This document shows positions 10,376-22,399 of a stretch of 64,000 nt of DNA, in pieces (the stretch's first letter is position 1; each line of letters opens with the position of its first letter). The notes beneath the pieces are model-generated. The model worked only from the letters and a program-made list of their open reading frames with translations. It was not told the origin of the DNA and ran no database searches. Both the position numbers and the translations under genes were made by a program. Source of the stretch: Trichobilharzia szidati (lineage: Eukaryota > Platyhelminthes > Trematoda > Strigeidida > Schistosomatidae); the NCBI GenBank assembly GCA_944472155.2, contig OX235271.1:91091256-91155255 (forward strand). Reading direction: 5' to 3'.

Positions 10376-11680
10376 AACTTGAACAAAGCAAGAACAACTA
10401 TTGTACCAGGATAATGTGAGCTCATCTTTTATTATTTCGAGGATTCTTCTCAACTGGTTACAACCTGAACGATGAAAAATATAAATTACATTACATTGAA
10501 GATTTGAACATAATTTTCCACGATCACATGGAGTAATTGGTAGGAAGTAAAAGTAACATTAGTCCGGAATGATTTAACTAGTTACAAACAACTGACTATT
10601 TATAGAATAATTCAAATGAATTGTGATCAATATTTGACAGTTTATAAATATTTATAGAATAATTAGGCAATTAGGCTTGGAAACAAAAACAAACAAGCTG
10701 TTGTATATATTTTCTCACCAAGGCAGTGCAAGATTCACCACCGTCTCTTTCTGAGTACATAGATTTGGTTTAAGTCGTCTGATAGCAATTGCTTCAGCAA
10801 AGCGTAGCAAGTTAGGTTTCTTTTGCTTGTTGATTATTTTGAATGACTTCAAGTTGTCTACATTATGACCAGTGTCTAATAGATGACGCGCAATTGCACT
10901 GTTTAATACTTGTGGACCTTTCAGTCTCAGGTTCTTTGGTATGTGTTCAGAAATGCGGACAATAACCCTTCTCTCTGTTCTTCCGATGTAGGTGCTTTGG
11001 CACGTACATGTAAATTGGTAAACACAGTTGGAGGTAACATGAGGTGGGTATTTGTCCACTTTTGATTGTCTCAAACAACTAGTTGTTTGATAAACACATA
11101 CAAGCTTGGCGGCTGGATATGTTCTTTTCAGGGCAGCGTTCAGTCTGCATCTTATTCTACTGGCAGTATCATCACCTTTGAATGCCAGCTGCAGAAAGAT
11201 AGGCTTTTTCTCTACTGTGCTGATTTTCACTTTTTCAACATGACGTCTCCCATACTTGTCAATGAACTTTTGTGGGTAACCATTGTCGCGTAGGCATTTC
11301 TCCACAATGGATAGCTCTTCCTCAATCTTTTCTTCTGAACACAGCTTCCTTACACGATCAAATAATGTTCTCACCAATCCTTTTTTGTAACTTATAGGGC
11401 AGAAACTTTTGAAGTTAAGATAAACCGCCCTCCAGGTCTCTTTTCTGTGTATATATCTTATGATTTTGCCGTCTATATCTCGTTGGATACCCAGGTCAAG
11501 AAAATGGAACTTCTCCTCTTTTTCATGGTCCATTGTAAACTTAATATTAGGATGGGCGCTGTTCAAGACTTTTAGTACTTGAGATGCATCATCGAAAGAA
11601 TTACAAATAACGAAAGTGTCGTCGACATACCTGGTATAGAAATCGGTCTGAATGATTGCGGATTTCAGCCTTGTTTGTTC
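10376..11680 (-). mobile_element. Penelope-like element insertion, only in the left arm
   Basis: Alignment with the right arm shows an empty site. Left GGCAATACCATTTTTA (ending 10375) and CAGGTCATAAATAATATG (from 11681) are separated on the right by only 14 bases (52547-52560). The 1305 bp insert is a 5'-truncated PLE with its 3' tail toward 10376. No target-site duplication is visible. Either the insertion removed about 14 bp or the right-arm site has changed. It postdates the inverted duplication. Confidence 0.85.
10715..11680 (-). CDS. PLE polyprotein, reverse transcriptase C-terminus plus GIY-YIG endonuclease (5'-truncated)
   Basis: This is the longest open frame in the window. It reads 348 codons from 11761, but codons 1-27 are host sequence and element sequence starts near LEQTRLKS. 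Residue numbers are for the whole frame. The RT catalytic motif YVDD is at 45-48, followed by the thumb (HFLDLGIQRDIDGK 86-99, GLVRTLFDRV 128-137, NGYPQKFIDKY 160-170). The endonuclease follows: cysteines in NCVYQFTCTC (245-254), TYIGRTERR (257-265), SEH (271-273), RHLLDTGHNVD (292-302) and AEAIAIRRLKPNLC (322-335) with the catalytic Glu. It ends at ALPW and a stop. PLEs normally encode a much longer N-terminus, so this copy cannot move by itself, but the frame is uninterrupted, which suggests a recent insertion. Confidence 0.9.
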   Translation of the reverse strand, partial: EQTRLKSAIIQTDFYTRYVDDTFVICNSFDDASQVLKVLNSAHPNIKFTMDHEKEEKFHFLDLGIQRDIDGKIIRYIHRKETWRAVYLNFKSFCPISYKKGLVRTLFDRVRKLCSEEKIEEELSIVEKCLRDNGYPQKFIDKYGRRHVEKVKISTVEKKPIFLQLAFKGDDTASRIRCRLNAALKRTYPAAKLVCVYQTTSCLRQSKVDKYPPHVTSNCVYQFTCTCQSTYIGRTERRVIVRISEHIPKNLRLKGPQVLNSAIARHLLDTGHNVDNLKSFKIINKQKKPNLLRFAEAIAIRRLKPNLCTQKETVVNLALPW

Positions 11681-11809
11681 CAGGTCATAAATAATATGTA
11701 AAGTTAGGCACGTCAGGAAGTAAAACAGGACAAAGGATGTCTGATCGCTTATAAAAGTCACTGGATTGTGGAGTAGTTCAAGTCACCAAGATAAGTCAGT
11801 ACATTTTTT

Positions 11810-11990
11810 TCTAAATTACACTGAGTCTATTTAGTCAGGATTTCCACCAGACTTTTTGTTGAGCTTTACGTTAGGTGGAGTCATTCTGTAGGCAGTCTGT
11901 TTCGGTCTGGGTCCTATGTTACCTTGCCAACATCAGTGAGGGTGAGGAGTATTGACCACCTTAGGAAAGCTGATATTCACTTCACTAAAG
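11810..11990 (-). repeat. Headless tRNA-SINE-like body (left copy)
   Basis: Matches the reverse complement of 52262-52440, including the phrases GGTGGTCAATACTCCTCAC and AGGACCCAGACC (right-strand reading). The right copy continues into a tRNA-like head (52212-52260) that is missing here, so the left arm appears to have lost the head and the roughly 0.9 kb next to it. Confidence 0.5.
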
Positions 11991-12306
11991 TTAAGCAAAG
12001 TTGACTAATTTTAACGTAGGTTTATATAAATGTGAAAATATTGGTTGCTGAAAATCACTCTCCCCATACTCTTTACTGTTGGGAAACTACATATTTATCA
12101 AATCAAACTAAGTTTCTTACATTTACTGTAATTACGGTAGAACATTTAAAAATTCACTATCACTCTCGTATCATTCGATTGACACTAACATATTTCAACT
12201 CCTGCTGAGTTTTATTAAAGGTTAAAGATATTCATTGTTTCACCATAGTACAACTGAAGTTTAAATACGAATTAAGAAAACGAATACTTAGTGATTTCGT
12301 TCATTT

Positions 12307-12500
12307 GCACGGTAGTGGCTTAATGGTCTACCAGTTTGCCTTGTAACCAGAAGGTCTTCGGTTCGAACCCCGGTGGGTGCGTAATGATGAAAAGTCCCAA
12401 ACTAGGACGAAACAGTTGTCCAGTACTCCCAGGTTTTCCAATGGTTCTCTAACCAATGTAACCAATCAATCGAACCCCTACAAACCAGTACTTGAATACC
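12307..12500 (+). mobile_element. Sm-alpha-like tRNA-derived SINE with ribozyme relic (left copy)
   Basis: The head, GCACGGTAGTGGCTTAATGG (12307-12326), contains an A box (TGGCTTAATGG). The B box GGTTCGAACCC is at 12360-12370. After it comes a decayed hammerhead core (12381-12424), then a body with CCAATGGTTCTCTAACC. This order of Pol III head, hammerhead and tail is that of the schistosome Sm-alpha SINE family. The mirror copy is 50930-51098. The sequence between head and the arm-shared downstream (about 12500-12640) may also belong to it. Confidence 0.75.
12381..12424 (+). ncRNA. Degenerate hammerhead ribozyme motif
   Basis: Visible parts are stem II GTCC-CAAACTA-GGAC (12394-12408), GAAAC (12409-12413), a GTC cleavage triplet (12418-12420), and upstream ATGATGAAAA where the core CUGAUGA should stand. 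The first core base is changed and the spacing to stem II is wrong. In the mirror copy CTGATGA is intact but GAAAC has become AAAAC. Neither copy is likely to self-cleave. Confidence 0.5.
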
Positions 12501-12649
12501 AATACTTGAAGGAGAAATCATTTGCAAATAACATTATACAACACACAGTAAGTCCTAATGAAAATTACCAGTTTAATTTTCAGAGGTTTGCTTTCTTATA
12601 TATAGTAGGAAACTTATCAAGAATATTTTATTGATGTTTGTTGACTTCA

Positions 12650-14450
12650 ATGTCCTATTGGCAAATGAAAAATGATCAAATTTAGGGTTTTGTGTTTGTA
12701 AGGATTTGCATAATTTTAACGCAGATCTCGTTGAGAACTAACGTCAAGTAGACAGTTATTGAAAATCAAATAACAACAAACAGCTCATTCATCCTACTTT
12801 GAGGAAGTTTAGCAGAACAGACTCATGAATGTGCGTTGTTCTTTATGCTTTAATGTTTATCTAAATAATGCTATTTCGTGACAACACATGAATTATTAAA
12901 CTCAGATTGTATGTAAACCACAGGAAGATTTAAACACATGTCAGTATTGTGTCTTTTTCATGTGCTGTAAATAAATGAGCAAGTCGTCTTGTTTTGTCAC
13001 TCTTACTTACCTTATTGCGATGAGAAATATTTTAACAAAGATTTTTAATATCTCTACGGTCTGTAGAAATTGTTGGGGATAAGACGTCAGCATAAAGATA
13101 TTCTTTGCTTTTCAGTCTTACATGACATGCTACACAGCTCTCGACACGTTCAACTTTATGAAAAGAATTATGCTGCAAAACTCATGTGATCCTGATGTTT
13201 GCCTAGATTTAGATGGATTGTGATATATTTGGTTTTTCCCATAATATCATGATGACGTGATGGTTGACCACGTGTCTTATCGCTTTTGAGCTTACTTTCC
13301 CAGATGGAATGACTCGTAATGCATCACATATAAGTATGCCTTTTTTGTTTAAATTGTTGTTTTCTTTAATTTTTACAATACACCCTACTGCCTAATCTAA
13401 ATTCTCTGTGATTACAAAATAAACCTCTCTGTCAGTGAGTGATATTCTTCAGATCGCCGTTGAAATGCAAGAGCAGATCATCTTGAAAGAAGTCGCAGTA
13501 TAGCTGATTTGACTGTGAAACTGCTGAAGACCAGTATCATAAAAGGTAATGAACTCTCAATTTATTTTGAATCATTCTGTAGTGAAACTGTCTCTATATT
13601 TCGAATAAGTCCACTCCAATTAATTTAAAAGACTTTAAAAGACTTTTTTGCTTTTATTAAGACAGTTTAAATATCCTGTAAAAACTGAGATGATCCTCCT
13701 TCTTATCTGAAAGGAACTGTGAATTGTTTTCAGGACAACACATGTTTGTTTTCATCGAGAAACGTACACATAGCAGTTGAGGTGGAACTAATGATGAATA
13801 ACATGAAATGTTTATTGAAGGGGAAGTAGATTCTAATGAATTAAAGAACTAAATAATTTGTGAAATGAATACCGTTTGCATGACAAATAAATATTCTGTG
13901 TTGAGACTGTCTGGGATAACTCTCTACTTAATGGTTTACGTTATGAGATGAAATGAACATGTAGATCGGTTCAGCGACTTCAGAACTTTTCACTTAATTC
14001 TTTGTCAGCTAAACTATTAAGCACAATCATTTACTAGCTAGAAACCTCAGCTTACAAATATCTCATCAATACTGGTCTGCCAATAGAAGTCAATTCCACA
14101 TAAATTAGCCATTGATTAACAGCATAATCACTAGTTCGAATTCAATATAGCACCGACTGACAGCAGAAGAGCTGTCTGAACAGTAGCGGTATGATAAATG
14201 GGCAGATATGTATCATTCATGCACATGATGGTTGGAATAACCACTGATTATTGCAGTGAAATGATGGTCTTGTAAGCATTTGAATCTCACAAGTTTTATA
14301 TTCGAATTCCATCAACAGTCAGATTCTCATTTCAAACACCGTCATCAATCTCTGTATAAGCTGATGTTCACAGATAAAATGAAAAGTCTTATTTCATTTG
14401 TGAAGTCCCGTCACTTCTCACTGAACTCTGGGTAAGAGGTTTTGCTTTGA
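12650..14450. other. Palindrome-arm sequence, no gene recognised
   Basis: Collinear with 48790-50770 in reverse complement, except for the SINE that interrupts the right arm near 50240-50440. No coding frame is conserved between arms. Confidence 0.55.
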
Positions 14451-14464
14451 GACAAATCGTTATC

Positions 14465-14725
14465 AACACTTTTAGTGGATAACGCTTTGGCGTTTGAAAC
14501 TATGGGTACTGGGTTAGACCCTCGGTGGGACCATCATCACTCAATGAGAAATGCAGGTACATACAGTGACGAGTCCCACATGGGACGAAATGCGCATCCT
14601 GGATCCCACTGATAGTCACCATCCAGAAGATAAAATACTAATTAAATGCCTAGACATCGTCGAAGCACTGCACAAGCCAACATGTTAACGTGAGACCGAG
14701 CACTTCGGTCCAATCAATCGACGGG
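14465..14725 (+). mobile_element. Sm-alpha-like SINE with hammerhead relic (second family member, left copy)
   Basis: The A-box-like AGTGGATAACGCTTTGGCG (14474-14492) and B-box-like GGGTTAGACCC (14511-14521) are followed by a hammerhead motif (14561-14602) and the trailing body TGATAGTCACCATCC. The B box has lost the CG of GGTTCGA. The mirror copy is at 48540-48800. Same architecture as the copy at 12307 but a different sequence, so at least two subfamilies were present before the duplication. Confidence 0.7.
14561..14602 (+). ncRNA. Near-complete hammerhead ribozyme motif with defective core
   Basis: Stem I half CAG (14564-14566) pairs with CTG (14599-14601). The core reads TGACGA (14567-14572) where CUGANGA is expected, so the essential first C is missing. 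Stem II GTCCC-ACAT-GGGAC (14573-14586) is perfect, and GAAA (14587-14590) is intact. Stem III is the minimal self-complementary TGC/GCA (14591-14596), and the cleavage triplet is ATC (14596-14598). Known schistosome ribozymes use the same minimal stem III. Without C3, activity is unlikely. Confidence 0.6.
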
Positions 14726-15472
14726 AAAATCTAAAATTCAATTCAACTTTTAGTGTATATTTAGCTGAAACAGAAACTGATGTGTCTTTACAAATAATGT
14801 CTCCTGTGTGGAAGAACCAATATTCGACAGTTTTGTCTCAATTATTACAGTGGGTCACTCGGTGAAAATTGAAGCTTTCATTGGCATGACTACATTGCTT
14901 CTTGCCTGAACTTCTTCACTCCATTTATCTTTGTTTTACATGCTATTCAGTCGTCATTGATATGATTCACATGGTCAATATGCTATAGTTTGCATCAAAT
15001 CTATTAGAACAGGTTTTGTTACTTTATCTTTGAGCTGGTCACCACGATCAGTCTAATTCCCATAATTAAGATGTGTGGTTTATCATGTGCTACATTTCTT
15101 GTCATCGCCTATTACTCTGAAATAATAACTTGTACAACTTCAGCCTGTCTTTATCTCCAGTAGTCATGATACACTTCTAATTTTGTTTAATGATTCCAAT
15201 CCCATCAGAAATCAGCCTTCATAAGTGCTATTTATCCCTCGATATGTGGTATTCTGATCACTATCTCACAATTCTTTTTATATTTCTACTGACATACTGT
15301 GGTGGTGTGATACAGACAATGTGTTCCAACGGAATAATATTTTCACTTATTCCCACAATTCAATATTACGTTAGGAACAGAATACTATACATCTATTTGA
15401 ACATTCTATTTCATGTCGTTTAATGTGAACCAAAATCACACGCTCAGTGTATATGTATAAATAGCGGTTTGA

Positions 15473-15682
15473 TCACTTGAAAATATACCTTGGCTTCCGT
15501 GTCTTGCCTTCTGCTGTTACAATACCTGTCAGATATCTCATATGAACTTTTCCAATGCATTGTTCTTCCTGATCGAAATCTAGGGTCAATTGATGAAAAT
15601 AAGATGATGTGGATGATTCCAAACTGTATTCTAACCTTTTGATAAGGAAACTGTTCAATACACGTTTTGAAATCAGCTTCAT
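15473..15682 (-). other. Exon-like frame conserved in both arms (unrecognised)
   Basis: A minus-strand frame beginning ATG at 15682 (MKLISKRVLNSF, LTLDFDQEEQCIGKVHMRYL) is matched by 47586-47831 with about five substitutions and a 1-base indel near the end. Two of the substitutions are silent. A potential splice donor (ACAG followed by GTATTG) lies at the point after which the frame breaks. It could be an old exon, but no family is recognised and no second exon can be tied to it. It lies beside an RTE fragment. Confidence 0.3.
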
Positions 15683-15739
15683 AAATAAATATTTGAAGGC
15701 GTTAGGTCGGTAAGCATTATTTCTTCATTATCATTACTT

Positions 15740-16465
15740 CCTAATGCACAGAGTGGAACATAGGTCTTCAGAAGAACATCTCCAGTTCACTCTGTTCTCT
15801 GCAGTTCCCTTTAACTGGATCCACAATTGTCCATGAGCTTTCATCTCTATCTCACATGATCCCTGTAATGTCGCTCTTGAATAAACACCATACTCGCCGT
15901 TTTCTATCAGACTTCCACTCGCAAGTGAGCCTGGTGTGTAACATCACTTAACAGTCTCTTCAGAGTGTGTTCTAGCCAGTATATTTCTTGCGTGATTGTT
16001 TATTGGTTGGTTTGCTGCCATTGTTCTTCGTCGTTAGATTTTTCTGATCATCTGATCTTCAGTATGCGGCAAAGGTAGCTGTTGATTTAAGTCTGAAGCC
16101 TGTTCGAGATGCTTTCGGTAGCACTTCAAGTCTCTGAAACATGTAGGAGCACTGACTAATTTGATATTAGAGCTGAAAGTCTGATTCATTGTGTAGTAGA
16201 TTTCCGTAGTGATTTCAGACTAGTAAATGGTCTGTATTGACCTTCCAATCCTCGTTACCTTTAACATCATTTATGCCGTCTTTAGTTGGAAGGAAGCTGC
16301 CAGGATAAGTAAAAGGAGCGACTTCCTTTTCTCTACTCCCATTAATAGTGATTGGTGCTTCTTTTTATTGACTTGCTAAATCTATCACCTGTCCTCTCTA
16401 CGTTCACTTGAAATCCTGTCTTCGCTGCCCGTCTCTTCTGACAACTTGTGGTTATTAAATATTTT
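15740..16465 (-). pseudogene. RTE retrotransposon, RT C-terminus to 3' end (left copy)
   Basis: Minus-strand frames run from the post-FADD region (RISSERREDR, the NKKKHQ stretch) through a KSLLLLILAASFQLKT-like piece to the conserved 3' end, CCTATGTTCCACTC at 15743-15756. The mirror copy is 46790-47530 (plus strand). The frame is broken repeatedly. The end motif shared with the other RTE pieces defines the 3' terminus. Confidence 0.75.
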
Positions 16466-16469
16466 CATG

Positions 16470-17545
16470 GATACTTAATAATAGTACTGACAATTTCTTT
16501 ATAGATTCATCATCTAAACCTAGACTCGCACGGTAATATTAGAATGTGTTTCCTCATAAAGCAAGTGAGAAATAATACTATAATTTCCATTAAAAACATA
16601 TGAGTGTAATACCTGTAACATCTAACTATAACGAAATAGGTTATCTAATATATAAAATTGTAAATAAAATGTGTTTAGCTTAGAGAGGGGCGCAAAGTTA
16701 ACAAGATTACCGAGAGGATAAGACAAAACAGACTGATTAATAAAGGATGAATGCATTTCTCAGGAAGAAGCTATAATAAGCAAAGAAGTCTGTTTAAAGT
16801 GAAGGTGATAACAGTAGCAGAGGGTACATGTTACGCTTCAGCTTACGTATTTCCACAGCCTATTCACAACAAGAATAATTAGAACAAACAACTGCTTCCA
16901 TTTACTTCATCTGGAGTCTGTGAAGCCACAAATCTTTGAATAACACCCAGTACAACAGACAGCCTAAGCTGTGTAATGCTCTATATCAGCTACAAAACTG
17001 CCAGTATTATACAGAATTCAGATCGAGACTAGGAAGCGTAACTAACAGCAGAATTAAGCACAACAATAACAGAAACAGTCAGAGATTGATTGAATAAAAT
17101 CTAAGCATGATGAATTATGCATATGAAGTGTAAATGTTTGTATAAACTGTTCTCAACGATTACCAGAAAATGATGAACCCAACATATTTAATATAATGAT
17201 GAGAGACTACAATATAAACACAATAACAAATGATTAAATGTGAAAGTATTACGTAGACCAGGGCCACAGCTGAAAGTGACAGACATGATAAACGAGGTCA
17301 TGAAATCATATACATCTGAAATAAATGTTAATGAATGAAACTAGAAAAATAGAAGTAGTTTGAAATGTTGGTTTCCACCCAATGCTTATGCAGAATTTGT
17401 TGATAATAATGTGAACCAAGGTTAAACAAAGCGTATACATACATCCCTTTCTGCATACAAGGGAAAGAATTTCTGTCATTCCAGATCTCTGTGGCAACTT
17501 ATAAGGCTATCAGTTACATTTTGTAGACATTGATAGAAATATATT
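16470..17545. other. Palindrome-arm sequence between two RTE fragments
   Basis: Collinear with about 45720-46790 in reverse complement. No gene or element is recognised. Confidence 0.55.
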
Positions 17546-17559
17546 GTTATTATTCTTTT

Positions 17560-18150
17560 CCTTACATTCCGAGTGGAACATTGGGGTTTCGAGAGCATAT
17601 CTCCATTTCACGCTGTTCCCTGAATTCATCTCCAGAATCCTGCACGACTGTGCACAAGCTCTCATGCCCTCCTTACATGGATTCCTCAGCGTTGCTGCTG
17701 AAAGTACAACGTGTTATTTACTATTCGGCCACAATACTCGAGCAGTAATGTGACGGGCAATGTCATCCAACAGCCTTCTCAGCATGTATTCGATTCATCT
17801 CCATTTTATTCGGCATATTTGTTGAGCAATAGGTTCCTGATTGTTTCGTTCCCAGATTTCCTTTGCTGCTGCATAGACACGTGAAAGAGGTGACCTCTTT
17901 CAAATTTTTCTCGTTTATAGTTATTTGTAATTGTTCTTGTTGTTTGTCGGTTGACGTCATCACCTCCATCTTCTCTATATCCATTTGAAATCTTGTCTTT
18001 GTTGCCTCTTCTGCCAACCTGTATTTGTTACGGTTGTGTGACATTAGACACAAATCGTCTGCGATGTTCAGATCTCCTAGAGTCTTCTAATCGGTCCAAC
18101 GTATTCCACAAAGTCTAACGCATAATCCAGTTCACCACAATTTAGAATGT
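17560..18150 (-). pseudogene. RTE retrotransposon, RT C-terminus to 3' end (second left copy)
   Basis: A minus-strand frame at 17763-18053 reads LAEEATKTRFQMDIEKMEVM and ITINEKNLKEVTSFTCL, the segment after the RT active site in RTE elements, then MPNKMEMNRIHAEKAVG. It continues with frameshifts to the 3' end, AATGTTCCACTCGGAATG (17566-17583). The mirror copy is 45060-45690. The upstream end, near CTTTGTGGAATACGTTGGACC on the minus strand (about 18090-18110), matches the mirror copy and marks the truncation. Confidence 0.8.
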
Positions 18151-18159
18151 TCTCACTGA

Positions 18160-19430
18160 TGGTGGGTAGCCTTATGTTGCTCCTATCTTCACTTCATTTT
18201 AAAGACAAGAGGATGTCATAACTATGCTGCAATTATAAATGTGAAGAATGAATTCATACTGTTTTATGCAAGTGAGCTGTGATAATGAAACATTCTGTTT
18301 ATTTTCATGCGAAAATTAAAGAATCATATTCCTAATACTCACATTTAATGTCCATTGAAAATTCATTTTTAAAATGTACAGTGCATTCTATACATATTAT
18401 ATATCCGACATGCAATTTTAAATATGTTTGTCATATCAAGTAGATTGTCAATGTAGAAATCTCAGTGTAGAATAATTCATATATTGGAAATTTCATGCAC
18501 ACTTTTACTCAACCAGATATTTTAACAGAATTCTGTGATTATCCAGTATTTACAATCCATTCTTAAAAGTCATATATACGTGACTTATGTGAATTAGCTA
18601 ACTAACTGTAGGATTTGAAGATAAAATGGAAAAGAATTTTGTTTGGGTGAAAACCGTCTTATAAATCTATTCTACGTGAACACTGTAAGTCCAAACCAAT
18701 GAATGATTCACCTATACTAATCACGGCTTAAGCTTTACTGAGGAGAAAGTAAATGATCTCAAATAATCTAATCTACGGTATTAATCCAAGCTTATAAATT
18801 CTAGCAGGCTTTAATACAAGTAATTTATGGCTAATATGTACTTTTGATTCTTTACAGTCTTCTACTCAACCTTGAAATCACACTGAAATTCATTGGCTTA
18901 AACTATGTCTGTATAGTAACGTTTAATCCCTAAAAACAGTACGCCTACCTTACTAAGTTAAAAACTTTAAATCAAATGTATATAATTACTTTTAAGATAT
19001 ATCGGTGTATTTTACTCAAGTGGAAATTCAAAAGGAATATTGATTTACATAAGACAGAATTATTTCAATAAAATTTTCTAAAATATAATCGCCAATTAAC
19101 TCACTGAGCTACCAGAATTTCCCTCCATCAAAATGCTTAAACTCTTCTGCATTTCCTTTTGTATTAGTCATGCAATGATGACAAATGATCAGTACAGGAA
19201 CTCGCGAACATATTTAATTAGCTGGCGACTAAATGCTATGCGATCCATTAAAAAAAGGAAGAAAACAGTAAGGGAATTAGTTCTCTTTTCCTATGCGACA
19301 ACACTCAGTCACAGGATTACTTCCAATTATTACTTTACATGTAAATCCTGTATCAAAATGAAGTATTTTGGAACCAAATAGACTACAAATTTCTGTACTA
19401 TGTGTTCACATGTTGTCTGAAATAAAGCCT
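18160..19430. other. Palindrome-arm sequence, no gene recognised
   Basis: Collinear with 43800-45050 in reverse complement. A frame at 19133-19381 (mirror 43854-44102) is open in both arms, but it starts and ends beside a retroelement-like tail and has no recognisable family. Confidence 0.5.
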
Positions 19431-19452
19431 TATTATTACTATTATTATTATA
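19418..19452 (+). repeat. (ATT)n tail after AATAAAG signal
   Basis: GAAATAAAGCC (about 19418-19428) followed by TTATTATTACTATTATTATTA. The same tail in reverse is at 43780-43812. Such AATAAA plus triplet tails look like 3' ends of retroposed sequences. A similar one (AATAAAGTTATTATTATTG) lies near 20552-20570. Confidence 0.6.
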
Positions 19453-19624
19453 AATTCATGCTTCCTGAGTAGCATTGGAATGGACGATGCCAATTATCAC
19501 TAATCACCTCTTTTATTAATTCGAATTCGGATAGGAACTCAGGGATTCGAGTGTTAGGCTATGAATTTTCTCTAGCACTTGTGTTTTTTTCACAGAGTGC
19601 AGTGACTAGTTTAACTTGCAAATT

Positions 19625-19730
19625 TTCATGCTTGTCAGGACTACTACCAGATACATGATGTTCGACAGTGTGCGTTGGCTGATGATGGAACCCAAACATG
19701 CATGGCTGACAGTCATTCTATGTTTGACCC
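19625..19730 (-). repeat. Decayed tRNA-derived SINE (left copy)
   Basis: On the minus strand the stretch contains CAGCCATGCATG and a B-box-like GGGTTCCATC, followed by a body with CACTGTCGAACATCATG. It resembles the SINE head at 10188-10259 but is far more diverged. The mirror copy is 43505-43620, where the B box is GGTTCAATCCC. Confidence 0.5.
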
Positions 19731-19739
19731 ATATTTATC

Positions 19740-22390
19740 CAACATTTTTCCCGAGTATTAAAGCAGGAAAATCAACATTTCATGAAATTAGGAAGTAACC
19801 TCCATCTCTAGGTTGTCTGCGTGGCATGTTTCCTGTAACAAAGTATCATGAAGGGCCTCGAATTTCCCAGTAACATTTAGTAAGGTCAAAAATATTTGTA
19901 CACACTCCTAAACATCTAGGTAGTGAAATAAGGTGAAATGTTCCTGTGTCTAGGCTCGTTTCTCTAACTAACACTTTAAATACAAAAGAACTGTACAGCA
20001 CCATTGTCCTAGTTTGACAAGGCTGCACTTTTAACCATGTGAACTGCTGAATTCGTTGTGGGAGTGTTTTGAAAATGATCATGTTTCGGGTTCAATTTCT
20101 ATTCACCTGTAATATAAGACGACTGCAGATGAGTAACTGTTGTCAAACATCATTTTGAGGACTTCGTCGATGATTCCTATGTTAGTTTTGGGCAAAATAT
20201 ATTTTTCATCAGCAGTCTGCTTAAATCACTGGATTACCTACATTTTCTATTCATCCATATGCGTCGTGTTTACTCCAACTCATATTGTCATGGTCATAAG
20301 ATTATATATAAGAATTGCAATCCACACTCAGCCACATATTCAATTAGATTTCAAAATACTTAATAGACTATTCCGACAGAAATGGAGGAGGAACATTGTG
20401 GATTGTCAAATCATGCCTCAGATAACGCGATTTCGCTTCAGTTGATATATTATTGTTTGTTATATCACCTCGGGATTCGGTACATGGAGTAAATCACTTG
20501 CAATAAGAAAATTGCTGAAAACTCTGTATATTGTGTATGCACATTTTTCAGAATAAAGTTATTATTATTGTTGTCACTAAAATCCATCAAATCTGCAAAA
20601 ATTTAGGATTGTAGAATACTTTCTACACGTCAGAACTTTGTCGATTGTCTCTTTACACATACATAAAATGCTGCTGAAACTAACTGACGCTCAACTCGTT
20701 CGTTTTTCATCTAATTTATGTATTCAAAACAATAGTTCAAAGTAAAATCTGACCGGAAATTAAAAATAAAGCTGCGGCAACATTTAACTAAGCTTCTTTC
20801 TTCTACCCACAATTGCGGTAAAGTGAATATCAAATTGTAACGACTGTAATCCATGTAGTTCAGTCTGAACACATGAAGTCATTCAATGTGTCCTTCCATT
20901 TGGCTTGACAAACTTCCGTGAGTAACGCACAGTACAAAAATATATTCCAACAGTACTGAAAGACCTATATGCTTGATAGGAACTGCCGTGTCATTCAAGA
21001 ATGGGAACTGATATCAGAAACACAAAACTACTTCCGTAATGCCATCCAGATGCCTTACAGACAAGAGGTTTCTCAGGGGGTAGTATAAACACCGTAACAG
21101 AAAATAAACGACTGAAGACAAGCACCCGAGAATCAATAAGAATATTGACAACACTATTAGTTCAAAACTGTGTCTGCAAGAATCAAAAGGAACAAACACG
21201 ATCCCCGCATGTAGTCCAAGGTCAAGCAGCCACCATTCGAGGGATGACCTTCACTTCTTCCAAACAAAACCGTAATTGTAAAACAACATGTTATCAACAC
21301 CATCGCACAACATTAAAGTGAAACATTAAAATTAGGAATCAATGAATACCAAAGGAAAGCTTACTAAGTCAAAATGAGTGATGCGAACATTGCAAAAATG
21401 ATATACAGCTCAGGGAGAAAAGGTAATATATACAAAAATAGCTGAAACTTTCAAATAAGTATCGATATCGTATACAGGTTGTTCATGGAAGGATTTTCAG
21501 ATCACTTATCCCGTTACACAAATTATAATACAACGACAGTTGAAGTTCCTTCCGCCAGTAGGATAACTAATGATGAATAGGCCAAGTTAATTCGTAATTT
21601 ACTTCAAAACAACATAATTGCATCAATTTGTTACATGAATATTCTAGACTTCCATGTCTTATCACAATTGTGGATAATACACTCAATCTAGCGGACAGTT
21701 AGGCTCTCATCAGGAAGCCTCCAGAAGTGTCATATTATGGATAAGGAAGTTTACACCAAGAATGTGATCACAAACACGTCCTTAAAAGAAACTGGCAGTA
21801 CATCAGGTTGTTAATTCAAACGACCATCAGAAATGACTGTGCTTTAAAGTGAATAGAATTCAAAGAAAACACGAAAAACAGATTAATGCAGTATCTTTCA
21901 AAAATACTGTGTGAAATCAGATGACTGTCCACTTTCCAAAATATCATATGAGCACTTCACTTTATCTAATATTGGTTGAAGAGGTATTCATTTTCACTTA
22001 CCACTTTCTCTGATACACCTACCAGTTGAAGATATCAGTTGGATTTCAGAAACAAAAAATATTCCATTGAGACTGAATATCACAAAACTAGAGAGGTAAT
22101 ATGAGGAATACTTTGGAGATTACAAGCCAAATGTTAACAAATTTAATTAACTTCTCCCAAGTTCATCCACTTGAGTATTTCATCACACAAAAAATTATAA
22201 AGAGTTTGGCTGTATTACTAATGTTATTTGAAGTGTTGAGACAACACTAACAAAGTTTCGACTGCCACTGAAATTCGAAAGTTTACTTATTTCTACTTCA
22301 CTTGTGGAAGATAGAAATCATACTCGACTTGAAACACTCCATGAAATAATTGATCATACACTGAAATGGTAAGAGCATAACTTACGCCTA
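19740..22390. other. Palindrome-arm sequence, no gene recognised
   Basis: Collinear with 40830-43500 in reverse complement. The block 21010-21290 (mirror 41930-42245) is well conserved between arms. All its frames have stops in at least one arm, and I cannot match it to a gene or element. It holds a 3'-tail-like AATAAAG near 20552. Confidence 0.5.
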
Positions 22391-22399
22391 ATTCTTTAT

